Assembly (NCBI GenBank): GCA_963784885.1
Contig: CAWATA010000005.1
Location: forward strand, 411,925-475,924
Direction of reading: 5' to 3'
Source: RHKX01 sp963784885
GTDB lineage: Bacteria; Actinomycetota; Thermoleophilia; Solirubrobacterales; 70-9
DNA: 64,000 nt
The position numbers were made by a program, and so were the translations under genes. Shown piece by piece: positions 56,915-64,000 of this stretch; the first letter of the stretch is position 1, and each line of letters opens with the position of its first letter. The notes under the pieces are model-generated. The model was not told the origin of the DNA and did not search any database. It saw only the letters and a list, made by a program, of their open reading frames with translations.

Positions 56915-57415
56915 TCAGCGCTTCGAGTACTTGCAGCTGAGCGGGCCGGCGAACGAGTATCCCTCGGTCGCGCTCCGGTTCGGTGCCGCATAGAGACCGA
57001 TCCCGACCCGGCGGCCGTCGCGGCGAAACGCGACCGCGCCGGCGCCGACCGTGTCCGGCGGCGTTCCCGGGAGCTTGAAGTTGCTGAACAGCTCGTCGTC
57101 GGCGCGGCGCCGGAGAAAGATCTGGGGATCCTTGCCCCCGTAGTAGGCGGTATAGGTCTCCCTGAAGCCCTGGAAGACCGGTGCGTCGATGAACGCGGTC
57201 AGGCTGAACTTCCCATCGTCGGACTTGGCGGTGAGGAAGAAGTCGCGATTGCCCTTCTTGCCGCTCACCCGGCATTTCCCCTTGCTGATGGTGTCGGCCA
57301 CCCTGCTGCTCTCGCCCTTGAGGATCGTCACCTTCGCTTCGGCGATCGGTGCCAGCAGACAGAGGCTCAGGACGACGGCGGTTAGGGCGATGCCCAGGCG
57401 GCTGATGCGACCAAT
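56915..57415 (-). CDS. small secreted protein, probable non-standard start
   Basis: The first standard start in frame is GTG 57331, giving 138 residues without an export signal. The open frame continues upstream and encodes a clear signal peptide, GRISRLGIALTAVVLSLCLL followed by APIAEA, back to ATT 57413-57415, with a stop two codons before it. About 166 residues result. Two Cys (GKCRVSG and LSCKY) could form a disulfide. The mature part begins KVTILKGESS and looks beta-rich. The same plan is seen at 1-178. Function unknown. An ATT start or a sequence error must be considered. Confidence 0.65.
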   Translation of the reverse strand: MGRISRLGIALTAVVLSLCLLAPIAEAKVTILKGESSRVADTISKGKCRVSGKKGNRDFFLTAKSDDGKFSLTAFIDAPVFQGFRETYTAYYGGKDPQIFLRRRADDELFSNFKLPGTPPDTVGAGAVAFRRDGRRVGIGLYAAPNRSATEGYSFAGPLSCKYSKR

Positions 57416-57497
57416 CTGTCACAGGTGGTGACCGGGGGCAAGCTCGGGCGGAGTCCCCGGGGTGTGCGGGCTCGGGCCGCGGGCTACGATCACGGCG

Positions 57498-58751
57498 ATG
57501 ACCGACCGCGATCTCGACGTCGTCGTCCTCGGAGCGACCGGCGTGACCGGTCGGCGCGTCGCCGCCTATCTCGACGAGCGGTCGCGTGGCGAGGGCTTCG
57601 CCTGGGGCGCCGCAGTCCGGGACGCCGCGAAGCTCGAGGGGATCCTCCGCGAGGTCGGCGTCGCCGAACCGATCACCCTGATCGCCGACACCTCCGATCC
57701 CGAATCGCTCGCCGCGATGGCGGGGCGGGCCAAGGTCGTCCTCAACCTCGTCGGGCCCTACGCGCTCCACGCCGAGCCCGTGATCGCCGCCTGCATCGCC
57801 TCAGGGACGAGCTACGTCGATCTCTCCGGCGAGATTCCCTTCGTCCGGCGGATGAACGACCGCTACGGCGACGCCGCCCGGGCGGCGGGAGTCGCCGTCG
57901 TCCAGGTCTGCGGGTTCGAGGCGCTGCCGCCCGACCTCGCGGTCCGCCTTGCCGCCGAGGCCGCGAGGGAGCGGTTCGGCGAGGACCTCGCCGCGGTCGA
58001 CCTCGAGGTCCGCTTCGAGCCGCCGCCCGGGCTGCCGCGGCCATCCGATTCGGTCTCGGGCGGCACCAGTCAGAGCATGGCGGCGGTCGCGGCCGACCCC
58101 GATGCCGCGCTGGCCGCCGATCCCGCGGCGCTGATCGACGGCGCCCGGGCGGCGCGGGTGCGGGACGTCAGCCCGATCGAGGTTTCGCCGCGGCGAGGCC
58201 GGGACGCGACCGTGATCGCACCGATGACCCCCGCCGCGTTCATCAATCCGGCGGTGATCCAGCGCAGCGCCGCCCTCAGCGACGACGATCCTCCGCCCCC
58301 GTTCCGCTACCGGGAGGGGATCGCGCTCGACGGCTCCCCCGCCACCGTGCCGCTCCGCTTCGCCGCCGCGGGAGCGATCGCCGCCACGCAGATCGGTTTC
58401 CGCCGCGCCGTCCTCGCCGGCCCGGCGACGCGGAGACGAGTCGGTGCTGCGCTCGGGCGCATCCTGCCCTCCTCGGGCTTCGGCCCCGATCCCGACCGAC
58501 TCGAGGACTGGAAGTGGTCGATGCGGGTCGATGCGCTCACGACCGGCGGGCACGCCCTGACCGTGAAGGTCGAGGCCACCGGCCACCCGGGATACCTGAC
58601 GACCGCGCGGATGATCGCCGAGGCCGGGCTGATCCTCTCGGCCCGGACGCCGTCGCCGGGCACGTCCGGCTGCCTGACTCCGGCCGTCGCCCTCGGAACC
58701 GAGTCGATCCCGCGTCTCGAGCGCGCCGGACTGGCGATCGGAATGGCCTGA
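57498..58751 (+). CDS. saccharopine dehydrogenase-like / trans-acting enoyl reductase family protein
   Basis: A 417-residue protein with an NADP-binding loop VVLGATGVTGRRVAAYL, LNLVGPYALHAEPVIAAC, TSYVDLSGE and GFEALPPDLAV, the pattern of the saccharopine dehydrogenase NAD-binding family that includes trans-acting enoyl reductases of mycobacterial lipid synthesis. The C-terminal part has GYLTTARMIAEAGLIL. ATG 57498 lies 7 bases after TACGAT (57485-57490), so it is probably leaderless. True lysine-pathway function is unlikely. Confidence 0.85.
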   Translation: MTDRDLDVVVLGATGVTGRRVAAYLDERSRGEGFAWGAAVRDAAKLEGILREVGVAEPITLIADTSDPESLAAMAGRAKVVLNLVGPYALHAEPVIAACIASGTSYVDLSGEIPFVRRMNDRYGDAARAAGVAVVQVCGFEALPPDLAVRLAAEAARERFGEDLAAVDLEVRFEPPPGLPRPSDSVSGGTSQSMAAVAADPDAALAADPAALIDGARAARVRDVSPIEVSPRRGRDATVIAPMTPAAFINPAVIQRSAALSDDDPPPPFRYREGIALDGSPATVPLRFAAAGAIAATQIGFRRAVLAGPATRRRVGAALGRILPSSGFGPDPDRLEDWKWSMRVDALTTGGHALTVKVEATGHPGYLTTARMIAEAGLILSARTPSPGTSGCLTPAVALGTESIPRLERAGLAIGMA

Positions 58752-58844
58752 GGCGAGACTCGCTCGGCGGTTCGGGCGCCATATTCGGGCGACGAGATCC
58801 TGTCCCCCCACAAGTTGGATGACGGCCCGCTGGAGCAGGTGGAC

Positions 58845-59828
58845 TTAGTCGTGGCGGCGCGCCTCGGCTTCGATCGCGGCTTCGACCTCGCGCTCGAGGC
58901 CGCCATGCTCTAGATCCTCGACGACCTCGCTCTCCTCATGGCGGGATCCGACAGTCCCGATGACCGGCAGGTCACGTTCGGCGGCGAGCTCGTCGAGCAC
59001 CTCCTGCATCATCTTTGTGACGGCGCGGTAGACCGCCTCCTCGTCTGGGTCTGTGCCGAACTGGCGCCGCAGGTCGATCCTGGGCAGGACCTGAATCGTG
59101 ATCTGGGACGGGAGCGGTATGCGGCCCGGGATGTCCAGCACGGTCACGCCGAACGGAGGCGCGATCTGGATCGGCATGACCTTCAGACGCAGCAGCCGGT
59201 CGAGGGCGAGGAAGTGAGAGAGACGCTCGCCGCGAGTCAGGAACAGGGCGGTCTCCTGACCGCCGACCGCCACCACTGGAACGATCGGAACGTCGGCCGC
59301 GAGCGCGAGGCGAACGAAGCCGCTGCGGTGGCCGAAATCGATCTCCCCGGATTGCCATGAGGGACGGTAGGTCTCGTGGTCCCCGCCGGGGTAGACCAAC
59401 AGCGCCGCGCCCTTCCCCAGGGCCGCCATCGCGTTCTCGTGGTTGGCCGGGACCGTCCCGTACCTGCGCAGAATTGCGAGTCCCGGCACGCGGAAGACGA
59501 GGTCGTGGGCAAGCTGGTGGAACAGCCGGTCGGGGCCGAAGTGGTTGTAGAAGGCATAGGCGAAGGCGAAGGTGTCGGCGATCAGGGTGCCGCCCGAGTG
59601 GTTGCCGACAAGAAGCACCGGACCCTCGGCCGGGATGTGCTCGAGACCGCGAACCTGCGGACGGAAGTAGATCTGGGCCAGCCGACTGTAGGAAGGCAGG
59701 GTCTCTCGGACGAACTGCGGGTCGCGCTCCGCCAGCGGGTCCTCCCCACGGGAGCCGAACAGATCCTGTGCCATCACCGATGCGGTTGCGCGGGCGGCGC
59801 CGAGTGCCTCGCCGAGGAGCGTCCTCAC
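58845..59828 (-). CDS. lysophospholipid acyltransferase family protein
   Basis: About 327 residues from GTG 59826-59828, 8 bp after the end of the hydrolase gene; GTG 59879 is an alternative overlapping that gene. PlsC-like marks are VLLVGNHSGGTLIADTFAFA (active His), the substrate-binding FVRLALAADVPIVPVVAVGG and YPGGDHETYRPSW. It probably transfers acyl groups to a lysolipid or glycerol derivative. No membrane helix is certain. Third gene of the TetR-hydrolase-acyltransferase operon. Confidence 0.85.
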   Translation of the reverse strand: MRTLLGEALGAARATASVMAQDLFGSRGEDPLAERDPQFVRETLPSYSRLAQIYFRPQVRGLEHIPAEGPVLLVGNHSGGTLIADTFAFAYAFYNHFGPDRLFHQLAHDLVFRVPGLAILRRYGTVPANHENAMAALGKGAALLVYPGGDHETYRPSWQSGEIDFGHRSGFVRLALAADVPIVPVVAVGGQETALFLTRGERLSHFLALDRLLRLKVMPIQIAPPFGVTVLDIPGRIPLPSQITIQVLPRIDLRRQFGTDPDEEAVYRAVTKMMQEVLDELAAERDLPVIGTVGSRHEESEVVEDLEHGGLEREVEAAIEAEARRHD

Positions 59829-59836
59829 TGGCCGCG

Positions 59837-60745
59837 CTAGGTCTCGCGGTTGGCGGCGGCTTGAATCAGGGCGCGCCACTCCTCCGCGTCGAAGCGGTTC
59901 GGCTCCGTTTCGACGAGAAACCGTTCAAGCACCGAGACGAAGCGCGCCGGCTCTTCTATCTGTGGCAGATGGCCGACCCCGTCGAAGATCTCCAGCCGAC
60001 TCCCGGGAATGGCTTCGTGGGCCTGCTCGGCATGGTGGACGGGGATGATCGGATCACGAGCGCCCCAGATGATCAGCACCGGGAGTCCCTCGGCGAGATA
60101 GAGCCGGTCGCCGGCGTGTACGCGTTGGCCGCCGGTCCCGACGACCGAGCGCAGCGTGGCCAGGAAGGCGGCTCTCCGGCCTGGGTCGGTCAGCGATACG
60201 TAACCCCGGCCGACCTCTGCGACGTCGGCGTTCGGGCGGAGGCCGAGGAGGTTCATGCCGCGCCCGACTGCAGATCCCATCGCACCCAACCCGCCGGCGG
60301 TCGTGGCGATGAATCGGTCGGCGCCGGGCAACGCTGCGGCGCGGAGGACCAGGCTGACCTCGGAGCCGAGGCCGCCGCTGGAAACGAGCACGAGCCGCTC
60401 GGCCATCTCGGGGAACTGGTAGGAGAACTGCATCGCGATGCCGCCGCCGAGCGAGTGACCGACGAGGGTCGCGCGGTCACAGTCGAGCGCGGTCAGCAGG
60501 TCACGCAGGCCGGAAGCAAGTGCCCCCAGCGAGTAGTCGCCGCCACCAGGGGCCGAACCTCCGTGGCCGGGCAGGTCAGGGGCGATGACCGTGTGATGCC
60601 GGGCGAGCGGCTCGATCACCTCCCGCCAGTTATTGAGGTCGCCCGCCATTCCATGGATGAGCAGCACCGGGGGGCCCTGGCCGGCCAGGGCGTAGGTCAC
60701 CGGTCGGCCGTGGAGCATCAGCGACTTGACATCCATTGAACTCAC
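59837..60745 (-). CDS. alpha/beta hydrolase
   Basis: A 302-residue hydrolase: LLIHGMAGDLNNW (oxyanion), APDLPGHGGSA, nucleophile in LVGHSLGGGIAMQF, acid in IIWGARDPIIP and His in GVGHLPQIEEP. GTG 60743-60745 overlaps the TetR stop by 4 bases (GTGA). Its partner acyltransferase suggests a lipid or ester substrate. Sequence type matches many lipases and C-C hydrolases, so the exact activity is open. Confidence 0.9.
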   Translation of the reverse strand: MSSMDVKSLMLHGRPVTYALAGQGPPVLLIHGMAGDLNNWREVIEPLARHHTVIAPDLPGHGGSAPGGGDYSLGALASGLRDLLTALDCDRATLVGHSLGGGIAMQFSYQFPEMAERLVLVSSGGLGSEVSLVLRAAALPGADRFIATTAGGLGAMGSAVGRGMNLLGLRPNADVAEVGRGYVSLTDPGRRAAFLATLRSVVGTGGQRVHAGDRLYLAEGLPVLIIWGARDPIIPVHHAEQAHEAIPGSRLEIFDGVGHLPQIEEPARFVSVLERFLVETEPNRFDAEEWRALIQAAANRET

Positions 60746-61440
60746 GCCGACGCGCCCTTCAGGGCTTCACTGATTCCGGCCAGCGCCAGCGCATCCTCGA
60801 TGCACGCCGTGGCGACCCGCTCAGGCTCGAGGTCGAACGTCTCCGCGACACCGGGCGCGGCCTCGCGAACACCGAACCCGACTCGCGCAAGATGCATCGA
60901 GCCCAGCACCTGGGCGTACATTCGGTTGGCGGTGAAATCTGGGTCGTCGATCGCAAACACCCCACGCTCGGCGCCGGCGGCGAGGATCCGCTCAAGCGGC
61001 CCCACGGTGGCGGCCATCGCCCGGCCGAGGCGATAGAGCACCGCGCCAGAGACACGCCCGCGCAGTTCGCCGGCCGGCCGCTGCATCAACGACAGTGCAC
61101 AGTCCAGGAAGGCGGGATAGTCCAGGCAGAATTCGACATAGAGCTCGCAGGCCTGGCGCAGTGCCGCGACTGGATCCGCAGGCTCAGCCAAGTCGGCGCC
61201 GCGGGCCTCGAGCTCGCCGAGGTAATCGGCCACCGTCAGTACGAATATCTCCTCCTTCGAATCGAAGGCACGGTAGATCAGCGCCTTGTTCATCTTCGCC
61301 GCACGAGCGATCTCGTCGACCTGTGCGTCCTGACGACCACGCCTGTCGAACAGCGCCCGCGTTGTCGCCACGATCTTCCGCTCTCGGTCACGGCGACGCT
61401 CGCGTCGCGTCGAGCTACGGCCATCTCGGCTGGAGGACAC
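60742..61440 (-). CDS. TetR family transcriptional regulator
   Basis: About 232 residues from GTG 61438-61440. The N-terminal helix-turn-helix is DEIARAAKMNKALIYRAFDS, preceded by an Arg-rich tail; the C-terminal ligand domain is helical. The start is 7 bases after a TAGTCT -10 (61448-61453), so it is leaderless, and a 7-17-7 inverted repeat (61460-61490) lies directly upstream of that promoter. Probably represses itself and the hydrolase and acyltransferase genes, which overlap or follow it closely. Confidence 0.9.
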   Translation of the reverse strand: MSSSRDGRSSTRRERRRDRERKIVATTRALFDRRGRQDAQVDEIARAAKMNKALIYRAFDSKEEIFVLTVADYLGELEARGADLAEPADPVAALRQACELYVEFCLDYPAFLDCALSLMQRPAGELRGRVSGAVLYRLGRAMAATVGPLERILAAGAERGVFAIDDPDFTANRMYAQVLGSMHLARVGFGVREAAPGVAETFDLEPERVATACIEDALALAGISEALKGASA

Positions 61441-61459
61441 CCGTGGAAGACTACCATTT

Positions 61460-61490
61460 GAGTAACCGATGGTGCAACCAATAGTTACTC
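61460..61490. promoter_or_regulatory. inverted repeat upstream of the TetR gene
   Basis: GAGTAAC (61460-61466) and GTTACTC (61484-61490) with a 17-base spacer that holds TGGT-GCA-ACCA, located just before the TAGTCT -10 of the TetR gene. Likely the operator for autoregulation. Confidence 0.6.
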
Positions 61491-61626
61491 CAGTAAGCCG
61501 GTCCGGTGTCGATTGCCATCGCTCCGGCTTGCTCGTCGCTTCGCGAGCATTCCAGCGGTCGCCACGCGCCCGGTGGGCGCAGCTTGACGCGACGGCGTCT
61601 CGTAGTCGTCTCGACTTTGAGGGTGT

Positions 61627-61673
61627 TGGGCGGTGCTGGTCTCGAACCAGTGACCTCCTGCTTGTAAGGCAGG
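61627..61673 (-). other. 3' half of a tRNA-Val gene (anticodon TAC), probable attachment site
   Basis: On the minus strand CCTGC-CTTACAA-GCAGG (anticodon TAC), AGGTC, CTGG-TTCGAGA-CCAG and ACCGCCCA match the 3' half of a tRNA-Val from the anticodon stem to base 73. The 5' half, with acceptor and D arm, is absent: upstream is CCCGC and unrelated sequence. One T-stem pair is A-C instead of A-T. Such 3' tRNA fragments are the usual scar at the far end of an integrated element. Since the fragment points left, the element should extend to the right. Confidence 0.75.
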
Positions 61674-61679
61674 GCGGGA

Positions 61680-61737
61680 AGAGGGCGACGGAGGGGGCAG
61701 GCCGCTTGTACAAGCGATGCGGCCCAGATCGCCCTCT
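61680..61737. repeat. nested inverted repeats beside the tRNA fragment
   Basis: AGAGGGCGA (61680-61688) pairs with TCGCCCTCT (61729-61737), GGCCGC (61700-61705) with GCGGCC (61719-61724), around the perfect palindrome CGCTTGTACAAGCG (61703-61716). No ORF here. Possible integrase arm sites or a structured RNA. Confidence 0.5.
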
Positions 61738-61775
61738 GGGGCGATATGCCTCGATTACTTTGGGTTGAGGTTGAT

Positions 61776-61804
61776 TTGGGCACCAGATCGGTTCTGGTGC
61801 CCAA
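61776..61804. terminator. 12-bp perfect hairpin upstream of the cyclase gene
   Basis: TTGGGCACCAGA (61776-61787) and TCTGGTGCCCAA (61793-61804) with a 5-base loop. It may end transcription coming from the left or bind a regulator of the cyclase gene. Confidence 0.5.
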
Positions 61805-61878
61805 TCGCAGACCTAACTCAAGCGAAAAGACGCCCGGGGGGGGTCGCGCCCCGTATGACCGGCGGGTAAGGTCGGTAT

Positions 61879-64000
61879 GTGGAAGCGACACTGACGGTTC
61901 TGTTCACCGATGCGGTGGCCTCCACGGAGGCCCTTGCTCGGCTGGGCGATGAGCGCTTCGGCGTCGTCCAGGAGTCGCACCTGGATCTGCTCCGAAACGC
62001 TGTCGACTCCCACGGCGGCCGGGAGATCAAGAGTCTTGGCGATGGCCTGATGGTCGAGTTCACCGGGGCCGCGGATGCACTGGCGACGGCCGTCTCGATG
62101 CAGCAGGCTGTCGAGGCACACGCGCGCGGCGGCGAGGAGAGCCTGCCGCTGCGCGTCGGGGTCTCCTCGGGTGACGTGACCGTGGCCGACGACGGCGACC
62201 TGCACGGGACGGCGGTCGTCGAGGCGTCGCGTCTGTGCGCGGCCGCCGCCGCCGGGCAGATCCTCGGGACCGAGACGGTTCGCGTGCTCGCCGGATCACG
62301 CGGTGGCCACGCCTACACCTCACTTGGGCCGATCGAGCTCAAGGGCTTGGCGGAACCGGTTGGGGCCGTCGAGGTTGGCTGGGCTCCCCTGGCGGAGGCC
62401 GGCGGCCTCGCGCCGGTGCCGCTGCCGCCGAGGCTTGCGTTCGAGTCGGCTTACTCGTTCGTCGGTCGGGCGGCCGAGGTCGAGCGCCTCGACGGGCTCT
62501 GGCGGCAGGTGGTTGGTGGTGTCCGCGTCGCCTTGCTGGCCGGCGAACCGGGGGCCGGCAAGACGCGGCTCGCTCAGGAGATTGCCGCCCGCGCTCATGA
62601 GCAGGGCGCGCTGGTCCTCTTCGGCCGCGTCGACGAGGACCTCGCGGTCGCCTACCAACCGTTCGCCGAGGCGCTGCGCCACTATCTGGTGAGCGTCGAT
62701 GAGGCGACGCGCGAGCGGGTGCTCGAGTTGCGCGGTGGGGTGCTTGCCAGGCTTGTGCCCGAGCTGGTCGAAGAGGCGCCCGAGGGGCAGATCGAGGCGT
62801 GGGCGATCTTCGAGGGCCTCGTCGACTGGCTCTCGATGGAGTCCGAACATCGGCCTGTGGTGTTGGTGTTAGACGACATCCACTGGGCTCCGAAGCCAAC
62901 GCTGCAGGCGCTGATGCACCTGGTTAGGAGCGAGCGGCTCTCCCGGCTGCTGATCGTCGGCACCTACCGCGACACGGAACTGGACCGCCGGCACCCGCTC
63001 GCCGACGTGCTGGCCGATCTACGCCGCATCGACGGGGTGGAGCGGGTCGCAGTACGCGGCCTCGATCCCGATGGAGTCGCTGCTTTCGTTCAGGCAATGC
63101 GAGGCGACGCGCTGGACGAGGACTCGAGGGAGCTCGTCGAGCTGATCAGCGAGCAGACTCAGGGCAACCCGTTCTTCGTCGGGCAGGTCCTGCGCAACCT
63201 CGCAGAGTCCGGTGCGATCGAGCAGGTCGACGGGCGCTGGGTTCGCGCCGAGGGCGCGGAGCAGTTCGTCGTCCCCGAGGGAGTGCGCGAGGTCGTCGGT
63301 CGCAGGGTCTCGCGGCTCTCCCGGCAGGCGGGAGACCTGCTTACGGTCGCCGCCGTGACCGGGGCGCAGTTCGACGTAGCGATCGTGGCCGAGGTGGCCG
63401 AGCAGCCGATGGCCGATGCGCTCGACAGCCTTGATGAGGCACTGAGCGCACGCCTGGTGCTGGAGAGCGGCTCGCCCGGCCAGCTGCGATTCGCGCACGC
63501 ACTCGTGCGGCAGACCCTGGAGGACGAGCTTTCCACCATGCGCCGCCTGCACACCCACCAACAGATCGGCCTTGCCTTGGAGCGACGCTTCGGCGAGGCC
63601 GAGAGCGCAGTCGCCGACCTTGCCCACCAGTTCGCGGAGGCGGCGGCGCTCGGGGAGGGCGAGCGCGCCGCTCGTTACGCCGAGCGCGCCGCCGCGCAGG
63701 CTCTCGGCCGTGCCGCACCGGAACAGGCGGCTGATTTGCTAGAGCAGGCGCTGGAACTGCTCCCCGTCGAGACCGACCCCGACGGTCTGTGGCGGGAGCG
63801 CCTCTACGCGCAGCTCATTCCGTGCCTTTGGGTGATGTTCGACCTCGAGCGGATCGAGGAGCTCAGCCGTGGATGGCTGGCGCTCGCGCGTGAGCTCGGC
63901 GACGACGTGATGTTGCTGAACGTCGTGCCCTGGGTGATCGACTCGTTCACTTGGGTCCGCCCGCCTGAGACCGAGGACTTCGAGCTGATCGCCGAGGCGC
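61879..64000 (+). CDS. class III nucleotidyl cyclase fused to AAA-type ATPase and helical repeats (3' end beyond window)
   Basis: The frame is open for 707 codons from GTG 61879 to the window edge. It starts 6 bases after TAAGGT (61867-61872), so it is leaderless. Residues about 1-165 form a class III cyclase domain with metal-binding Asp in VLFTDAVAS and GDGLMVEF and Lys in EIKSLGDGL; the usual Asn before AARL reads VVEASRLC. A signal-transduction ATPase follows with Walker A LLAGEPGAGKTRL and Walker B VVLVLDDIHW, then an AfsR/MalT-like helical region. Synonymous codons ending in T or G are more frequent than in neighbouring genes, hinting at transfer. It likely acts as an ATP-gated regulator. 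Confidence 0.88.
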   Translation, partial: MEATLTVLFTDAVASTEALARLGDERFGVVQESHLDLLRNAVDSHGGREIKSLGDGLMVEFTGAADALATAVSMQQAVEAHARGGEESLPLRVGVSSGDVTVADDGDLHGTAVVEASRLCAAAAAGQILGTETVRVLAGSRGGHAYTSLGPIELKGLAEPVGAVEVGWAPLAEAGGLAPVPLPPRLAFESAYSFVGRAAEVERLDGLWRQVVGGVRVALLAGEPGAGKTRLAQEIAARAHEQGALVLFGRVDEDLAVAYQPFAEALRHYLVSVDEATRERVLELRGGVLARLVPELVEEAPEGQIEAWAIFEGLVDWLSMESEHRPVVLVLDDIHWAPKPTLQALMHLVRSERLSRLLIVGTYRDTELDRRHPLADVLADLRRIDGVERVAVRGLDPDGVAAFVQAMRGDALDEDSRELVELISEQTQGNPFFVGQVLRNLAESGAIEQVDGRWVRAEGAEQFVVPEGVREVVGRRVSRLSRQAGDLLTVAAVTGAQFDVAIVAEVAEQPMADALDSLDEALSARLVLESGSPGQLRFAHALVRQTLEDELSTMRRLHTHQQIGLALERRFGEAESAVADLAHQFAEAAALGEGERAARYAERAAAQALGRAAPEQAADLLEQALELLPVETDPDGLWRERLYAQLIPCLWVMFDLERIEELSRGWLALARELGDDVMLLNVVPWVIDSFTWVRPPETEDFELIAEA

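Noticed and set aside
58752..58844. Second attachment site or insertion sequence end between the convergent genes
   Set aside because: No copy of the tRNA-Val fragment, no inverted repeats and no transposase trace are visible there.

Overview
The window is GC-rich, densely coded DNA from a bacterial chromosome, most likely an actinobacterium of the Thermoleophilia/Solirubrobacterales type. The basis for this (inference, no database search) is the codon use, many GTG and TTG starts, ATGA/GTGA-coupled operons, -10 hexamers of TAnnnT form lying 6-9 bases before start codons, a tmRNA tag ending in ALAA, and an ftsE-ftsX / S41 protease / RNase R / smpB operon.

Layout. 1-2400: a cut-off secreted protein, a tmRNA gene hidden in what looks like a gene desert, two small proteins, and a flavoprotein disulfide reductase gene broken by an internal deletion. 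2375-9846: one long minus-strand operon for cell division and RNA quality control (ftsE, ftsX, S41 protease, RNase R, smpB), with a very unusual Pro/Ala-rich coiled-coil protein ending in a helix-hairpin-helix domain downstream. 10023-17414: DUF389 membrane protein, NAD synthesis (nadA, nadC) around a Fpg-type glycosylase, prfB with a programmed +1 frameshift, a secreted protein and a DUF559 protein. 17472-29002: comF-hpf-secA, a PAS/GAF diguanylate cyclase, the lysA-hom-thrC operon, a hydrolase and an M23 peptidase. 29294-37943: acyl-CoA dehydrogenase, cell-wall-binding protein, thiolase, MMPL transporter, 3-hydroxyacyl-CoA dehydrogenase and a CorC-type transporter. 38134-44241: a tightly coupled operon (fold-I amino acid decarboxylase, arginine-deiminase-family enzyme, M20 carbamoylase-type hydrolase, APC permease, enolase-superfamily protein) that looks like a guanidino-amine or arginine catabolic pathway. 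44335-53712: ferritin behind tandem metal-regulator boxes, epimerase, tRNA-Asp, FAH-family hydrolase, membrane glycosyltransferase, hydrolases, TerC behind a manganese-type riboswitch, and a GT4 glycosyltransferase. 53737-58751: small membrane protein, an OmpR-type two-component system with a PepSY-like secreted neighbour under matching operators, a small secreted protein and an enoyl-reductase-like dehydrogenase. 58845-61440: TetR, hydrolase and acyltransferase operon. 61627 to the end: a tRNA-Val 3' fragment that looks like an attachment site, several inverted repeats, then the start of a large cyclase/AAA-ATPase gene that runs off the window.

The most informative signals lie between the genes: leaderless promoters at about sixteen genes, the tmRNA, the RF2 frameshift, the 21-bp tandem operator at ferritin, the identical operator/-10 geometry at the two-component locus, and the att-like tRNA remnant.
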